In this document: positions 24,859 through 46,295 of the stretch, in pieces | How the letters are laid out: each line of letters starts with the position of its first letter | Numbering within the stretch: position 1 is the first letter of the stretch | DNA from: Scolanthus callimorphus | Taxonomy: Eukaryota; Cnidaria; Anthozoa; Actiniaria; Edwardsiidae | Direction: 5' to 3' | Length of the DNA stretch: 64,000 nt | Assembly: GCA_033964015.1 (NCBI GenBank) | Contig: CM066914.1 | Location: 6,563,831-6,627,830 of the forward strand | Position numbers and translations under genes: made by a program | The notes under the pieces: model-generated | Databases searched by the model: none | Told to the model about the DNA's origin: nothing | Seen by the model: the letters and a program-made list of their open reading frames with translations, nothing else

Positions 24859-25016
24859 AATAGGCCATGTTCGAATTACGCTCCAATGCCTACAAACAAT
24901 AACCTCAAGTCGAGGCTCTCTTCTAAAATTACTGTAAATGTAATAGACTTGGAGAGAGCCTCAATTTGAAGCTTTTGTCTTGTGAGCATTGGAGAGTAAT
25001 TCGAACCTGGGCTATT
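24859..25016. mobile_element. MITE in the PGAP1 3' UTR
   Basis: Inverted repeat with ends aggccatgttcgaattac and gtaattcgaacctgggct, extended by ctccaatgc / gcattggag and gaggctctct / agagagcctc. It lies between the PGAP1 stop and a minus-strand AATAAA at 24814-24819, so it is probably transcribed in the 3' UTR. Confidence 0.8.
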
Positions 25017-25087
25017 ACTTATGCCTCCTATTAAGGCATGTTTTGTACTCTTCCTTGTTGTCAAAATGTAATTTAACAACATGTAAT

Positions 25088-27865
25088 TCAACTAGATTTT
25101 GACTTGCTCTCTTTTGACTTCCACTGGGAAGCAATTCTTGCTGCATTTAGGGATGTCAAAATGAGGCAGTAAGCATATGGCAGAAGGTACAGAGGAATCA
25201 GAGGCGCTTGTGTGACAAGAACACCAATCAAAAATGCTACATATACCAAAGTCTGTGGTGCATTCCCTAGAGGGTGGTAGCCTAAATGAATCAGATTAAG
25301 CCCTAGCCATACTCCAAGTACAGAGCTGGGGTCTGGCTTTAAGTGATAAGAATACTTAATTCCTTTAATCCACATGACAAGAGATGGTGATGCAATGCCA
25401 ATAGTGAACAAGGTCAAAGTTATGACTGTGTGAGAGAAATTAGTTACTCCCTTGACCAATGTAATGAGCTTTGGGTTTCTTGACTCTGGTGGTGAGTTTT
25501 CCAGTTGTCGAAGTAAGGATGTCTGCTTGCATGTTCTTCCAAAGAAGAAGAAAAAAGCTATCATGAGACCTAAAGTTCCATTGATGAGCACTGATATTAG
25601 TACAGTTATTATACAAAATGCAATGTGTTTCAAGGGAAATATCTTAATTGGGGCAAGGAGATCTTGAACATCCTGTTGCCAGAAAACTATTCTTCCTGCA
25701 ATCTTCAACAGAACCCTTGTCCAGACAAACACAACAACTGTTAACAGGACTGTTGTAAAAGTTATTAATACCAGTGGCAACAGCCAATCAAATGTCCTTA
25801 AGTCTGCAATTCCAGGAAGCCAATCGTGTTGTCCAGCATTTTCTTGGATTACAAAGAATGGTAGAATAACTTGGGAGATGACAAAATGTACTTGAGTCAG
25901 AAGAAGCAATACTCTGATACTTCTTGACACATTGGAGATCAGGTCAAAAAAGGAAGGGCAGCCAATTATGTTGACGACAGAAGATAACTGCCATGCTAGC
26001 ACAAGCAGAAACAAAGAATACATCCATGGAAGGAGCTGGACGCCATAGAACCTGTATATTTGTCCCAGCATTTCATTCAATGCAGGTTTTATGGTAACAA
26101 CATGAGAACACTTAGGATCAACCCAAAGGTGGACTTCAACATTTCCTACAAAACCCCTTGGTCTGGGGTGATGCAGCTTCAGTGATAGCTGTAAAGAACC
26201 ATTCTTGGAGCTTGCATAAACATTTTCACCAAACCATGGGACACTAATTCGACCAATCAAGAGAGAAGTTTCTTCACATTCTGTAGTCTGCACTTGAATT
26301 GTGTAAGCCTTCCAAGTTTTGGCCACTGAATTTAGAGATATGTTTGTGAATATCACATCCCCTTCAATATGTAAGGCTGATGGACTTCTCGAGAACAACC
26401 AAGGAACATCAAAGAGGTAGGAGGATGCTTGGCTGGAGTGATACTGTGTCCAGAGTAAGGTGTCAGTTTTGGAGGGTGATACCACAACTGAGAAATGGGA
26501 AATACCAGGAAAATCAGACAGTCTGAGATGCATAAATTTGAGTTGTAAATCACCATGTGGCAGTAACTCTGCATGCCGTGACAAGTCTGTTGCATTACCA
26601 CATGTGTGACCAGGGGTAGTGTCACAACTTATTATCCAGTTTTCAGACTGTAGATTTGTCAGAACCAGGAAACCACTATGAGACACTTTCCAGTCATCTA
26701 TAGGAAACGTGTACAGTTTATGGCCAGTTTTAGGGTCCCTCCCGCTGCTTTTGAACACCCATAACCTCCTATGCACCAAAACTGGACTTAGTGATTTTAG
26801 TCTAGCAGCTAAGTTCTCTGCAGAAATTTTCTGATTAGTGTACTTAGTGCCAGGGTTCTGAATGAAGTGGTGGTAGAAAATTCTCATTCTTGATTCTCTG
26901 TCTGAAGTGATCTGCTGTGTTGCAGGGTCTATCATGTCAAATAATGCTCTATTTGTAGCCAGAACTAGCTGTTTGCACCAACAAAGACACAAGTGATCAA
27001 CTGAAGCCCACACTCGTGGTACTGATGTAGTCACTGCGCTTATACCATGTGAGGCCGGCAACCACTTTTCAAGGTTTGATCTTACTAGAAAGTCCCTAAA
27101 ACCTCCTCCAATAGACAGTACTACTATGTTTTGCAGAGCTGCATTCTTACTGATGTTATAGGCTTCTTTCTTCCAATGTCTATTAACTTTATTGTAAAAT
27201 ATCCCCAGAAATGGGTCCAGTGCTATAACTGGGTGTGAATGAGGTGTTCCAAGAGTTATTATTGTATGTACCATTTTAGGGTCAAACTTGGGAAGCGTAA
27301 ATAAAGCCCGTGCAATAATGCCGCCCATGGAATGACCAACCAGAATGACAGATTTGGGGGGATTCCTGTTCCCTTTGTATAACCTCAGTATACGGGCCAC
27401 ACAAAGCCTGACAAATTCTGTCTCCTCATCCAACATTCCACCAAAAACACCTGAAAAGCTTTCATCCAGGTCTACTGTGAAGTAATTAAACTCATATCTG
27501 CTGTCCTCTGCCTTTCTCAGAGCTACAGAAGCTAATGAGCGGACTTGTTTATAGCTCCCAAGATTGCCTGGGATAAACAGAACAGGTATTCCATTCAACT
27601 TCAAGTTTCTTGTCATCTCTGAATAAGCCCCCTCGCCGTAGAGATACAAAATATATCTGGGGAATAGTTTGGACGTCCCTTTGAACATAGGAACTCTGTT
27701 GTACTCCGGCCATTGAAACATATAAGTCATTTCGCATTTGTTGTCTTCAATATTCATCACAGCATCGCGGAATCCATACAAAGCCACGCCTGCAAACGCT
27801 GCCAGACTGATAATCAAAATGGTGGACTGGCTGACAGCGAAAGGCGCTCGTGTTGTTCGAGCCAT
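25088..27865 (-). CDS. PGAP1: GPI inositol-deacylase PGAP1, single exon
   Basis: ER membrane enzyme that removes the inositol-linked acyl chain from GPI anchors, a step in GPI-protein export. The ORF is 925 codons, close to the vertebrate protein (about 920). Residues 15-32 form an N-terminal membrane segment. The conserved EMTYMFQWPEYNRV and ILYLYGEG blocks and GNLGSYKQVRSLAS follow. The lipase motif VGHSMGG places the nucleophile at Ser179, and LGTPHSHP comes after it. The last third holds several hydrophobic segments, consistent with the polytopic C-terminal region. There is no intron anywhere in the reading frame, unlike the heavily split vertebrate gene and the other multi-exon genes here. 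The start codon is head-to-head with TTLL1. The C-terminus is Lys/Ser-rich (KSKESKSKSS). Confidence 0.96.
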   Translation of the reverse strand: MARTTRAPFAVSQSTILIISLAAFAGVALYGFRDAVMNIEDNKCEMTYMFQWPEYNRVPMFKGTSKLFPRYILYLYGEGAYSEMTRNLKLNGIPVLFIPGNLGSYKQVRSLASVALRKAEDSRYEFNYFTVDLDESFSGVFGGMLDEETEFVRLCVARILRLYKGNRNPPKSVILVGHSMGGIIARALFTLPKFDPKMVHTIITLGTPHSHPVIALDPFLGIFYNKVNRHWKKEAYNISKNAALQNIVVLSIGGGFRDFLVRSNLEKWLPASHGISAVTTSVPRVWASVDHLCLCWCKQLVLATNRALFDMIDPATQQITSDRESRMRIFYHHFIQNPGTKYTNQKISAENLAARLKSLSPVLVHRRLWVFKSSGRDPKTGHKLYTFPIDDWKVSHSGFLVLTNLQSENWIISCDTTPGHTCGNATDLSRHAELLPHGDLQLKFMHLRLSDFPGISHFSVVVSPSKTDTLLWTQYHSSQASSYLFDVPWLFSRSPSALHIEGDVIFTNISLNSVAKTWKAYTIQVQTTECEETSLLIGRISVPWFGENVYASSKNGSLQLSLKLHHPRPRGFVGNVEVHLWVDPKCSHVVTIKPALNEMLGQIYRFYGVQLLPWMYSLFLLVLAWQLSSVVNIIGCPSFFDLISNVSRSIRVLLLLTQVHFVISQVILPFFVIQENAGQHDWLPGIADLRTFDWLLPLVLITFTTVLLTVVVFVWTRVLLKIAGRIVFWQQDVQDLLAPIKIFPLKHIAFCIITVLISVLINGTLGLMIAFFFFFGRTCKQTSLLRQLENSPPESRNPKLITLVKGVTNFSHTVITLTLFTIGIASPSLVMWIKGIKYSYHLKPDPSSVLGVWLGLNLIHLGYHPLGNAPQTLVYVAFLIGVLVTQAPLIPLYLLPYAYCLILTSLNAARIASQWKSKESKSKSS

Positions 27866-37861
<9,996 letters not shown>

Positions 37862-37898
37862 TTGGTAGCCAGTGCTTGGTGGCAGTCTACATCATATA

Positions 37899-38148
37899 GA
37901 GCGGATTTCACGACTGTCAAGACTTGTTATGTAATTGCGATTGCTTTGCGTTCTCATTGGCTACTCGTTTTTCTCAGCCAATCAAATTCTTTAGTAAATA
38001 CAATTGTGTAATTACTTAGTAATTGATTCGGCTTGTAATTGGCTGAGAAAAATGCCATTTAGGAGCAAGTCGAGATTTCTCTCGATTCTGATTCGCTAGT
38101 GATTGCTCAATTGCAATTGTTTTCACGACAGTCATGTGAAAACCGCTC
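37899..38148. mobile_element. MITE in the TTLL1 3' region, gagcggatttcac ends
   Basis: Inverted ends gagcggatttcacgactgtc and gacagtcatgtgaaaaccgctc with TA on each side (37897-37898, 38149-38150). A related single end (gagcagatttcagatgactg) occurs at about 59807, just after the formin gene. Confidence 0.85.
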
Positions 38149-38279
38149 TATTGCTGCGGTTATTAATAACTTCTCTCCCATCGATCGCTGACGATCACCG
38201 GATCGCTGTCGATCGCTGACTTGTGTTTCCATATAATCGCTGCAGATATCCACAATGATTGTCAGCGATTATATGGACA

Positions 38280-38404
38280 CCAGGGGCCGGCTCCTAGAAT
38301 GTCAGGGAAGAGTTATCAGTAGATAAACTCTTATCAAACGGATAAATCCAGAACAAATCCTGTGCAACAGATAACTTTTATCTAACCATCCAGGAACTGG
38401 GCCC
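38280..38404. mobile_element. Short foldback with ggggccggctcct end
   Basis: Left end gggccggctcctagaatg and right end catccaggaactgggccc are imperfect inverted repeats. gttatcagtagataa and agataacttttatct pair inside. Confidence 0.6.
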
Positions 38405-38436
38405 CAGCCCTCAAAGGAATCCTTTTTGTACATTTT

Positions 38437-38503
38437 GAACCCAAAACCAAACGGATCCGTTTGAACCCAAAACCAAACGGATCCGTTTGAACCCAAAACC
38501 AGC
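38437..38503. repeat. 26-bp tandem repeat, about 2.6 copies
   Basis: Unit gaacccaaaaccaaacggat followed by ccgttt, repeated at 38437, 38463 and 38489. Located between the convergent TTLL1 and USP-A 3' ends. Confidence 0.92.
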
Positions 38504-39513
38504 AACTAAAATGTTGGGATATTATTTTTATTGCATGGTTATAAAAACTAAAACAAGTGCAAAGTACACTGCAATACGTAGACATGAAGCAACTGATGGA
38601 GACAAAGTATAGCCTTGCTGTATCCCATAATCCCAATTTCAGCAAATACATTCTAAGACCTCAGACTACAAAATTAATTCCATTTTATGACAAATTACTG
38701 GCCCAGAATTGTGTTACATTAACAAGTACAAACACTGATGCATTCTAGCATTACAGCACTTCTATAAACCTTCAAAACTACTTGTTGAATGAGTAAATGA
38801 AGTGATCAATTACAAATTGTTTAACATTGGCTATGAATGATTTTTGGGGGTCTTTCATGGAGAAACCTGAAACTGGATTTTGAATCCAGTGCGCGCATTT
38901 CAAACTTGGTTTTGCTTGCATGCGTGCGCTATGACGTCAATCGTGCGTGGGTACTCTAATAACACACGGCCTGTCAGCCAATCAGAGCACGTGTTTTACT
39001 AGTGTTGTTGTATAATTAAAGATACCAGGGGCACAATGACTTGTATAACAAGCACATAAAAGGTTGGCGTGAGGGAAATGGAGCAAAATCAGGCCTGACA
39101 CTGAACAAATAAGACATTAACAAATAATACAAATCCTAATGCCCTTGGGATTATAGAGGATTCAATTTCTACCTTGGCATCATTTGTGATTGGCGCTGTA
39201 TCACCCAGGTTCTAAACACCAACTTCTAGATTCCAAAAGTTGTAGTTCTTGTAGTTGGAAGAAAAATTTCAAATTTCCCCATAAAAAAACACTCCCTTAT
39301 GGCTAATTGACATGCTGCGGTTTCTCAGGCCAATTGTACTTATAGTTGCAATGTACTTGATATGTATGAGGAAAAATCAGGCCTGATAGTAAAAAACATA
39401 TGTGGCCATTGGGCCGACACTGAATGAAGCTTACAAGAAATCTGCCCTTCAAACCACAGCATGTAAACAGGAAAATTCCATATGAGCCAGATTTGTCAAA
39501 TATTTCATTATAC

Positions 39514-42500
39514 TTAGGCATTAGGTATAATGATAACAGGGACGTGGCTATGATGGAGGACATAGTCACTAACACTACCCATAATTGTGCGACGAATGGC
39601 ACCCAAGCCACGACAGCCCATTAGTACAAAGTCAGCCTGCTTTTCATTGGCACATTTGACGATTGCCTCCCCTGGCTTGCCGCAAACCGTAAGCCAACAA
39701 TATTTTATCTGCAATAAGTAGAAATTGGATAAAATAGTCAGAAGAAGAATGCACTTCTTCACTGCCATTTTCGATATCAGAGACTTGACAAATGAAGTGT
39801 TCAGGAAGAAAACTTGTAATACTAGAATCCTTTGCATTAAGTCAGAGTTTCTGACCCAATGAACTGTATAAACAAAAACAAAGCAATGCATTATGGGCAG
39901 GGTGGGATAGATTCTTTAAACACAAGGTTCTGGTATAATAGGGATAGCTCCTCCCACCGCAGGGGCTGTCAAAGAGACAAGATGTCAGAACATTGCTCTC
40001 GGCTCTACTTTTGCATTTGGGACAAACAGCTGGCAAAAACCATTTTAGTCTGACTTCTGATTGGTTCTTTAAGCCTGTGACATGCTGTGCTCAAACCAGT
40101 GAATATGTGAACAGAGCACTGTCATTTTGTGAAAAATTGAAATTATTTGCACCAAAATCCAATATTATTTCTTCTTTCTCACTTGTTCAAGTAAAGGTGG
40201 TTGTTGTTTATTTTGGAAATTTTACATCCAGAAATCCTTTCTTCAACACTACTCCCTAAGGCATTATGTAAGGTTCCAGAATATCCACTCCCCCCCCATG
40301 GAAGGGTGTTGAAAAGTGACCCCCAGCCCACTGGAATTTCCAATCCCTTTCGTGGGTGGGTGGGTGGGGGGGGGGGGGGATGATGGATATTTTCTGGAAC
40401 CACACAATATGCCAAAAGTGCAGCTCTTGGTGGATTTTACCAGAGGTGTCTCTAGCATGTAGAATGCAAGGGCATATGGGAGTGAGATACACCAAGTGAT
40501 AGTAAAGCCTGGTGCACACTTGCGACATAACAACATAAGAAAAATATCACATGAACAAAATTCAGTGGTTTCAAAAAGTTGAAGCCCACAAAAAATAACA
40601 TAAGGTTGCTTTGGTGAAGTAATCTAATGATGATCCATGGAAAATGTTGATTATTTTCAATGTTTTCTCATGTTTTTTTCATTGCAACATAACGTCCTTA
40701 TGTTGTTATGTCTCTAGTGTGCACCGGGCTTAACGCACATGCAGAGACCACTAGGTGTACCGTATGTCAAAAAGTGGGAAAAAGAACTCACTGATGCTGA
40801 TGAAGCTTTGCTTTCATATTTGGCCTTGAGTTCATTCACTTTTTTTTCTTCGCTACTCATTAATTTCTTGAATTCCTCTTCACTAGCACCATCTTTTGGA
40901 AAATAAAGAAATTTTTATATTGATCAATGCGGGCCATTCCATTCTTTAGTAACCCCCTCAGAAATTCTTGCTCTACCCCCTCGGAAATACCTACGTAAGA
41001 GCCTTTTGCGGGTTGTACCCCCTTGGAAAACCCACGGAAGAGGCTGTTTTTAATTGCACCCCCTCAGAAGAACCTACGGAAGAGTCTTTTTGTTTTCGGT
41101 TTGCGGTTTGACCCCCTCGGGGAGAATAAAAATGGAATGGCCCTAAACCAATGGTGTAAGTAAGAAAATAGAGTGTAATTAAGTACCATAAAGATCAGAA
41201 AATAAGCCCCTCCCCCTATATACAAGTGAACCGTGCAACCTTGGCCAGAAAGGTAGGGTATTCAGGCTGGAGGTTATAAAAAAGGTTTCTAAAAATTGGA
41301 ATTTTGTTACAATAAAAAGAGGTCTGCTCTGTGGTAATGAAAAAAAAATAAATGGATGGTCTGAAGTATAAGTCTCTATCAGTATGAAGATGATGGTTAT
41401 GGTCTGCCATTTTTTAAAATGCTCCCCCCCCCCCTCCCACCCACAATTTAAAATCTGGCCTTGTGGGTACAGTTTTAGGTTACAGTGTGTTAAAGGCCTG
41501 AAGACCTCAACAACCCTAGCTATATAAAAGGGGTACTAGTCCGGTCAAATTAGCCCGAAAAAAACCCGAACCTGGAAAAAATTGCAACATGGGAAATTTT
41601 TGGCACTCATTGTCAAGAACATATCTGGGAATCACATATCCAAATTTCGTAGAAATCCGACCAGGGGAAGTTTGTTAAATTTTTGGTTTTACCGGCGACG
41701 TCAAGGGCGCCTTTTGTTTTCGGCGGCACTTGGACACTGAAAACACAGAAACTGGGAGAATGTTTATAGACTGTACCGATCAAACCGGGGAAGAAACAAA
41801 TAGGTTCTGAGCGATGAGTTACGGCTGCAATGAGTTTATTTCTTTTAGCGTATAATATTCGAACTTTAGTGTATCACCACGCGGGAAATACAAGGATCAT
41901 ATGGGTTTTGTCAAAACTCAGGATTATTTTGTTATTATTTGCAGAGTTGGTTATTAACAAACACAAAATTCACATCTATGCAATCACATCCTGCAGTAGA
42001 AAGAAATTGCTCAATATCTCATTCAATATCACACCGAGTTACGGCTCTACAGTCCATAGCCCTCCCTTCGAATTGTTCGCTTTCATTGTCAAAGTGCCAC
42101 CGAAAACAACGGGCTTTCCTTCGTGGAGACGGAAAACCCCGAATTTAACCAACTTCCCCCGAACGGATTTTCACAAAATTTGGACACGTATTTCTCACAT
42201 ATGTTCCTGAGAATTTGCTGTATAAAAATCCCATGTTGCAATTTTTTCCAGGTTAAACGCTAAATTGCCCGGACTATACCCCTTTCATAACCGAAAAATG
42301 CACCCTGCTGGCAGAGGCCTCTTTTCTCTGTATTTCGCTGGAGAAAAGAGGCCTCTGCCAGCAGGGTAAATGCACCTTTTCTTTTTAGGCCAAAATTTGG
42401 AATCACACATACTCACTATGCATCTGAAAGAGAAAACAATTTCCACTTACCAGTGGGTAACTGTGTAAAAGGTGCTTCAGTAACATGAACTAATACAAGC

Positions 42501-44036
42501 TCATCCTCTGGCCGGTGGATATTAGTACAATACCCTAAGATAAAGGAGAGAAAGTTCAAAACATCTCTGAGGGAAGCCAACTTGGAGCATCAGAATGCCT
42601 AAAGTTTTCTACAATTCCAAAACAAATTATTTTATACAACACTCAAAACTTAAAATAATCTGCATTGCATTGGTTGACCTATCATTAGACCAAATTTCAG
42701 ATAACTATTGAAAGTAAATCAGACTGTCTACACTTCCTTTTGGTTGGCCCACATTTTTCTTATATTTTTTTAACACTACTAGTGCATGAAAATGCTATGG
42801 AAGAATTTACTATGAAATGTATTTTCATAACCACATGAAAAATTATTTTCATAGGGCTATGAAAAATGAATTGCGATGAAAATATTTTCAAGACTAAAAT
42901 ATCACTCCTTAGTATAATTACTCAAGTGATTATAAGAATTTCCGTGTGCTGATTGGTCGAGAGGTTCATTTTCTCGCTATAATCACCTTCTCTCGCTATA
43001 ATCACCTGATTATTACATTGAAAGGATTGGGAGTGCACACGCAAGTTTTGTTATGATCGTAAAAAAAGTCCAACAAAAAGGTTTTTTGTCTAAAAACCTT
43101 ATGAATCACTTGAGCAATTATAATAAAACAATTAGTCGTCTCAGGCTCTGTGATTATCGGCGAATAGTGAACTCGACTTTGTCTCGGTGACTATTCAGCA
43201 ATAATCACATGGCCTTCGGCGACCAACTAGTCTAAAACATCTAATTTATCAGACAAGTGTGACTTCAGTTGAGTTATTTCTCGTGTCAAGATTTATTATG
43301 TTTGGGGGTGGGGTGGGCAATCACGTTTGTTGTTTCCTACTTACAACAGTTTTTGAAGCACCAGAAATTTGACTAGGAGTTTACGATTGGTGTAAAATAA
43401 AATACAGGGTTTCCATCATCTGATGACTTGTGGGAAATAAATAACTACTAACGTTATACCATATTAAAATCGGTGGGAGCTCGAGTTTCGCTTCCAAAAC
43501 AGAAAAACAAAATACACAGGTACACATGTAATTGGCAGCCATTGAATTTAATTTCCAAACGAAAACCAATAGATATCCATCATTTAGCAGCATAACTTAA
43601 AATTTAAGCAGAATGAAAAATTTATTAGAGTTGGCATAGCTGACGGTGACGCTGTGCTATTAAAACAAAACAGCATGATTCCACTCTTGTAAACTGAAAC
43701 CAAGCGGCCATTTCTCTTACAAAGAACTTTCACGAAATCTTCCTAGTGGACACATTCTTAATCACTAATGCGAAATTCATAATGCAAAGTGCATTTTTCT
43801 GTATGAACAGGTATTAACGGGCAGAAAGATGGCGTTCTATGGGCAGGTCACAAGACTTTTAAGCTAAGTAATGCAAGACTTAAGTTAGTAGTTCGCATGT
43901 TTTGATGATGTGGCCTTGATTCGAAATTCTTACAATACTTACACTCAAATGCTTTTTCGCTGTTTTTACTGGCATCAACTGGTAGGACAACTACCCTAGA
44001 ATTACAACTGGGTTGTTGTACGGTTTGTTGTTCCAT
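39514..44036 (-). CDS. Universal stress protein, gene A (4 exons)
   Basis: Small cytosolic UspA-fold protein, 157 codons. Exons on the minus strand: 43943-44036, 42451-42534, 40792-40892, 39514-39708. The N-terminus has VVVLPVDASKNSEKAFEWY followed by EDELVLVHV, the first half of the fold. The ATP-binding signature G-x2-G-x9-G-S appears as GCRGLGAIRRTIMGS (residues 124-138), and the protein ends HVPVIIIPNA. This predicts an ATP-binding USP. In vivo roles of animal USPs are poorly defined, though stress response is assumed. The start was chosen as the first ATG in a frame that leads straight into the fold. The last exon begins IKYCWLTVCGKPGEA, odd beside gene B's LKMKFECRGGKPGEA. Same intron phases as gene B. 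Confidence 0.93.
40262..40412. repeat. ggaatttccaatccctt repeat with poly(G) tract
   Basis: Ends aaggttccagaatatccac and gatatttctggaacc-like (with one inserted t) are imperfect inverted repeats. The core ctggaatttccaatccctt recurs at about 30258 and, slightly changed, at 60690. Inside are (gtgg)n and a 12-14-bp poly(G). In an intron of USP-A. Confidence 0.65.
40506..40730. mobile_element. Foldback MITE with gacataacaacataag words, copy 2
   Basis: Close copy of 36578-36801. Ends agcctggtgcacacttgcga and tctagtgtgcaccgggct, flanked by TAA on both sides (40503-40505 and 40731-40733). In an intron of USP-A. Confidence 0.92.
40931..41143. mobile_element. MITE with gggccattccatt ends and internal repeats
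   Basis: Left end gggccattccatt and right end aatggaatggccc. The interior is three or four copies of accccctc(a/g)gaa..cctacg(g/t)aagag, about 45-55 bp apart. In an intron of USP-A. Confidence 0.82.
41523..42295. mobile_element. Long foldback element, about 770 bp
   Basis: Left end aaaggggtactagtccgg and right end ccggactatacccctttc. The match continues through ctggaaaaaattgcaacatg / catgttgcaattttttccag and into the interior (aaatttcgtagaaatccg vs cggattttcacaaaattt). No transposase reading frame. In an intron of USP-A. Confidence 0.85.
42303..42366. repeat. Perfect 26-bp hairpin
   Basis: Arms 42303-42328 and 42341-42366 are exact reverse complements (ccctgctggcagaggcctct plus tttctc) around a 12-nt loop. 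The hexamer aaatgc occurs just outside both arms. It lies immediately next to the 770-bp foldback, 85 bp from USP-A exon 42451-42534. Confidence 0.95.
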
Positions 44037-45207
44037 TGCTGTAATTCAGGAAGCTGCTTTTTTTACAGTACAATACTCGGAGGTGTTGGTGTGAGGAGTG
44101 ATCGAGTTCACGCGATGGCGCACGCTTTCTCTTCCAAATCACGTGGTATAAACATTTGCACTCCGGACCTGTTCAGCGGGTTTCCTGTGCCTGAAAAAGT
44201 GAGTTACTTATAGCGGAGCTCCTTAGCGGCCGAAGGCCGCAGAGAAGAGCACCATAGGTATCGCAGGAAGAATACAAAGTAGAACTCATCAGGTATACGG
44301 TCGACTTCACTTTTCATGGTTCAGCGGTATTCCCATACTGGTATGGTTGCGGGCGCGTGCGGGCGGCGTGCGCGCCACAACAGGTAAACCAAGGGAGGGA
44401 TGAAGCTCTTGGTAAGGGATGAACCTCAGACAACCAAACTTGAGTGAAGTGGGGGTGCAACTGCGTGGCACGTGGTATGACGTCATCAAACGAGAAAAAG
44501 GTTTATATCTTTGGAAGGGATGAACCTCAGACAAACCAAACTTGGGTGAAATTATCTAAGTGACAAGGGGTGCAAGTGCTTAGTCACGCATGGCGGTGAC
44601 GACAGGCTGTGCACAATGGCAACCTTTTTGCCTCAACGAAAAAATATGTACAAAGGAGCTCCTCTTTTAGGCAGTGGCTAAATCTAAATATTAGCCTTCG
44701 CAAAGTGGAGCGAGAGCAAAGTAAATTTATGGAGTCAGTCCATGCATGGGGCAAATTTGCATACAAGGACTATAAGTTTACTAGGGTACCAGTTTGCAGG
44801 CTAGACAGGTTTATTAATCAGTTTACATAACTGTTTTCATATTTTCTTATTTATCTGAAAAATGAAATGTCTAAAACGAAATCCAGATTTATGCCCTGCA
44901 GGTAGCGGAGCTAGTCTAAGGCAGGGCATGTGCCCCCCCCCCCCCCCCTTTCGATAGATTTCCCCATACATTTACTGTATTTGCAAGAGCAAGGTTACAA
45001 CTTTGGCCTCCATTTTTTTTACTTTGGGCCCCCCTTTCTTTTAGGAGATCCTGGGTCCGCCCCTTATCTTCATTCTACCATAGTTTATAGAGGGAAATGT
45101 TAGGAAACCTGACACCCTGTCATTGTACTATCTCTTTGTTCACTTTTTCAGAGGAATCCTTTTGTCTGTGCAGGGTCACGGTACATAAAGTACCAAAATC
45201 AAGCCAG
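44037..45207. other. Intergenic, USP-A upstream region
   Basis: No gene recognised. It contains a direct repeat of aagggatgaacctcagacaa at about 44405 and 44514, and a poly(C) tract at about 44934-44948. The USP-A promoter should lie just above 44036, but no clear motif was seen. Confidence 0.5.
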
Positions 45208-45210
45208 TAA

Positions 45211-45494
45211 GGCCTAGTTTATACGTCGCATTTAATTAGACGAATTTAATTGATCAATTAAATTCGTCTGTGCGACGTATAAAATGGAGGTTCGTTTTAT
45301 ACGACGAATAAAATAAAACGAAGACATACTTCAGACGTTGTATACGTCCGGGGTCGACGTATACAACGTCTTGGACGAATTTATTTTCGACCTTTTTAGG
45401 TTCGTTTTATACGTCGCATTTCAGACGAATTTAATTGCGATAATTAAATTCGTCTGAATTAAATTCGTCCGAAATACGACGTATGAACTAGGCC
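45211..45494. mobile_element. Foldback MITE with gacgaatttaatt words, TAA target duplication
   Basis: Ends ggcctagtttatacgtcg and cgacgtatgaactaggcc. The words gacgaatttaattg and ggttcgttttatacg and their inverses recur inside. TAA flanks both ends (45208-45210 and 45495-45497). Confidence 0.92.
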
Positions 45495-46295
45495 TAAGAT
45501 TCAATTTACAACTATACTTGCTTATTAATAGATGAGCACGAAACAAAAGATTGTGCAGGGTCAATATCACGTGATAGCCTCTCTCAACATCCAGCCCACG
45601 CTATTGTGTTGGTCCTTTGACGTTTGCCGGGCTTCCTAACCATTCCACTCAATTAACTATGATTCTACGAAGGAGTTCTTTTGTCTCTATTGTGGTTCTT
45701 TGTGTCGAGGTGTTGAGTGTTTTATTTTTCCAACCAGAGTGGAGGTTATGCAACTACCTTCCGTCCCGAAATATAAGGAAAATATTGAGCTCCAGGATAT
45801 GGATTTTTTCTGGAATCCTACAATGCACAAAATAATTTGTCTGCAACATTTAGTTCCAAAGTATTATATTCATGCACTCATGCCCATGACAGGGACCACC
45901 AAAAGTTGTCTTGTTGAACCATTTAGCAACACAATGAATAAATACCGCCTTGTTGAATAAAAACTGTCGCCTTTAATATTGTGTATGGACTTAGGCAGGT
46001 TGCTCCCAAACCCAACAAAGAGGGACTAACAATGCACACCAACTCCACTACTACTTACTTGAATACAAAAATGAAATAATAAAGCAAAAAGAATAGAACC
46101 AAAGCAAATAAAAAAAAAATACTGACACTATTAGTTAGCCTTTTGGGCTAACTAAACAATATAGTTTTTGGGATATATGGTTTAGCTAACATCCCCCAAA
46201 AGTACACATTTGATGTGGGGAAAAATATAATGTTACACAGTGAAAACAAATCTTCCTATTCAGGCACTTCTGGAAAATATACATTTGTAATGAAA

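Noticed and set aside
24876..25091. 71-codon minus-strand ORF after the PGAP1 stop
   Set aside because: It lies within the inverted repeat of the 3' UTR element; no evidence of coding.
44013..44213. 66-codon ORF overlapping the USP-A start region
   Set aside because: No recognisable domain, and no supporting exon partners on the plus strand.
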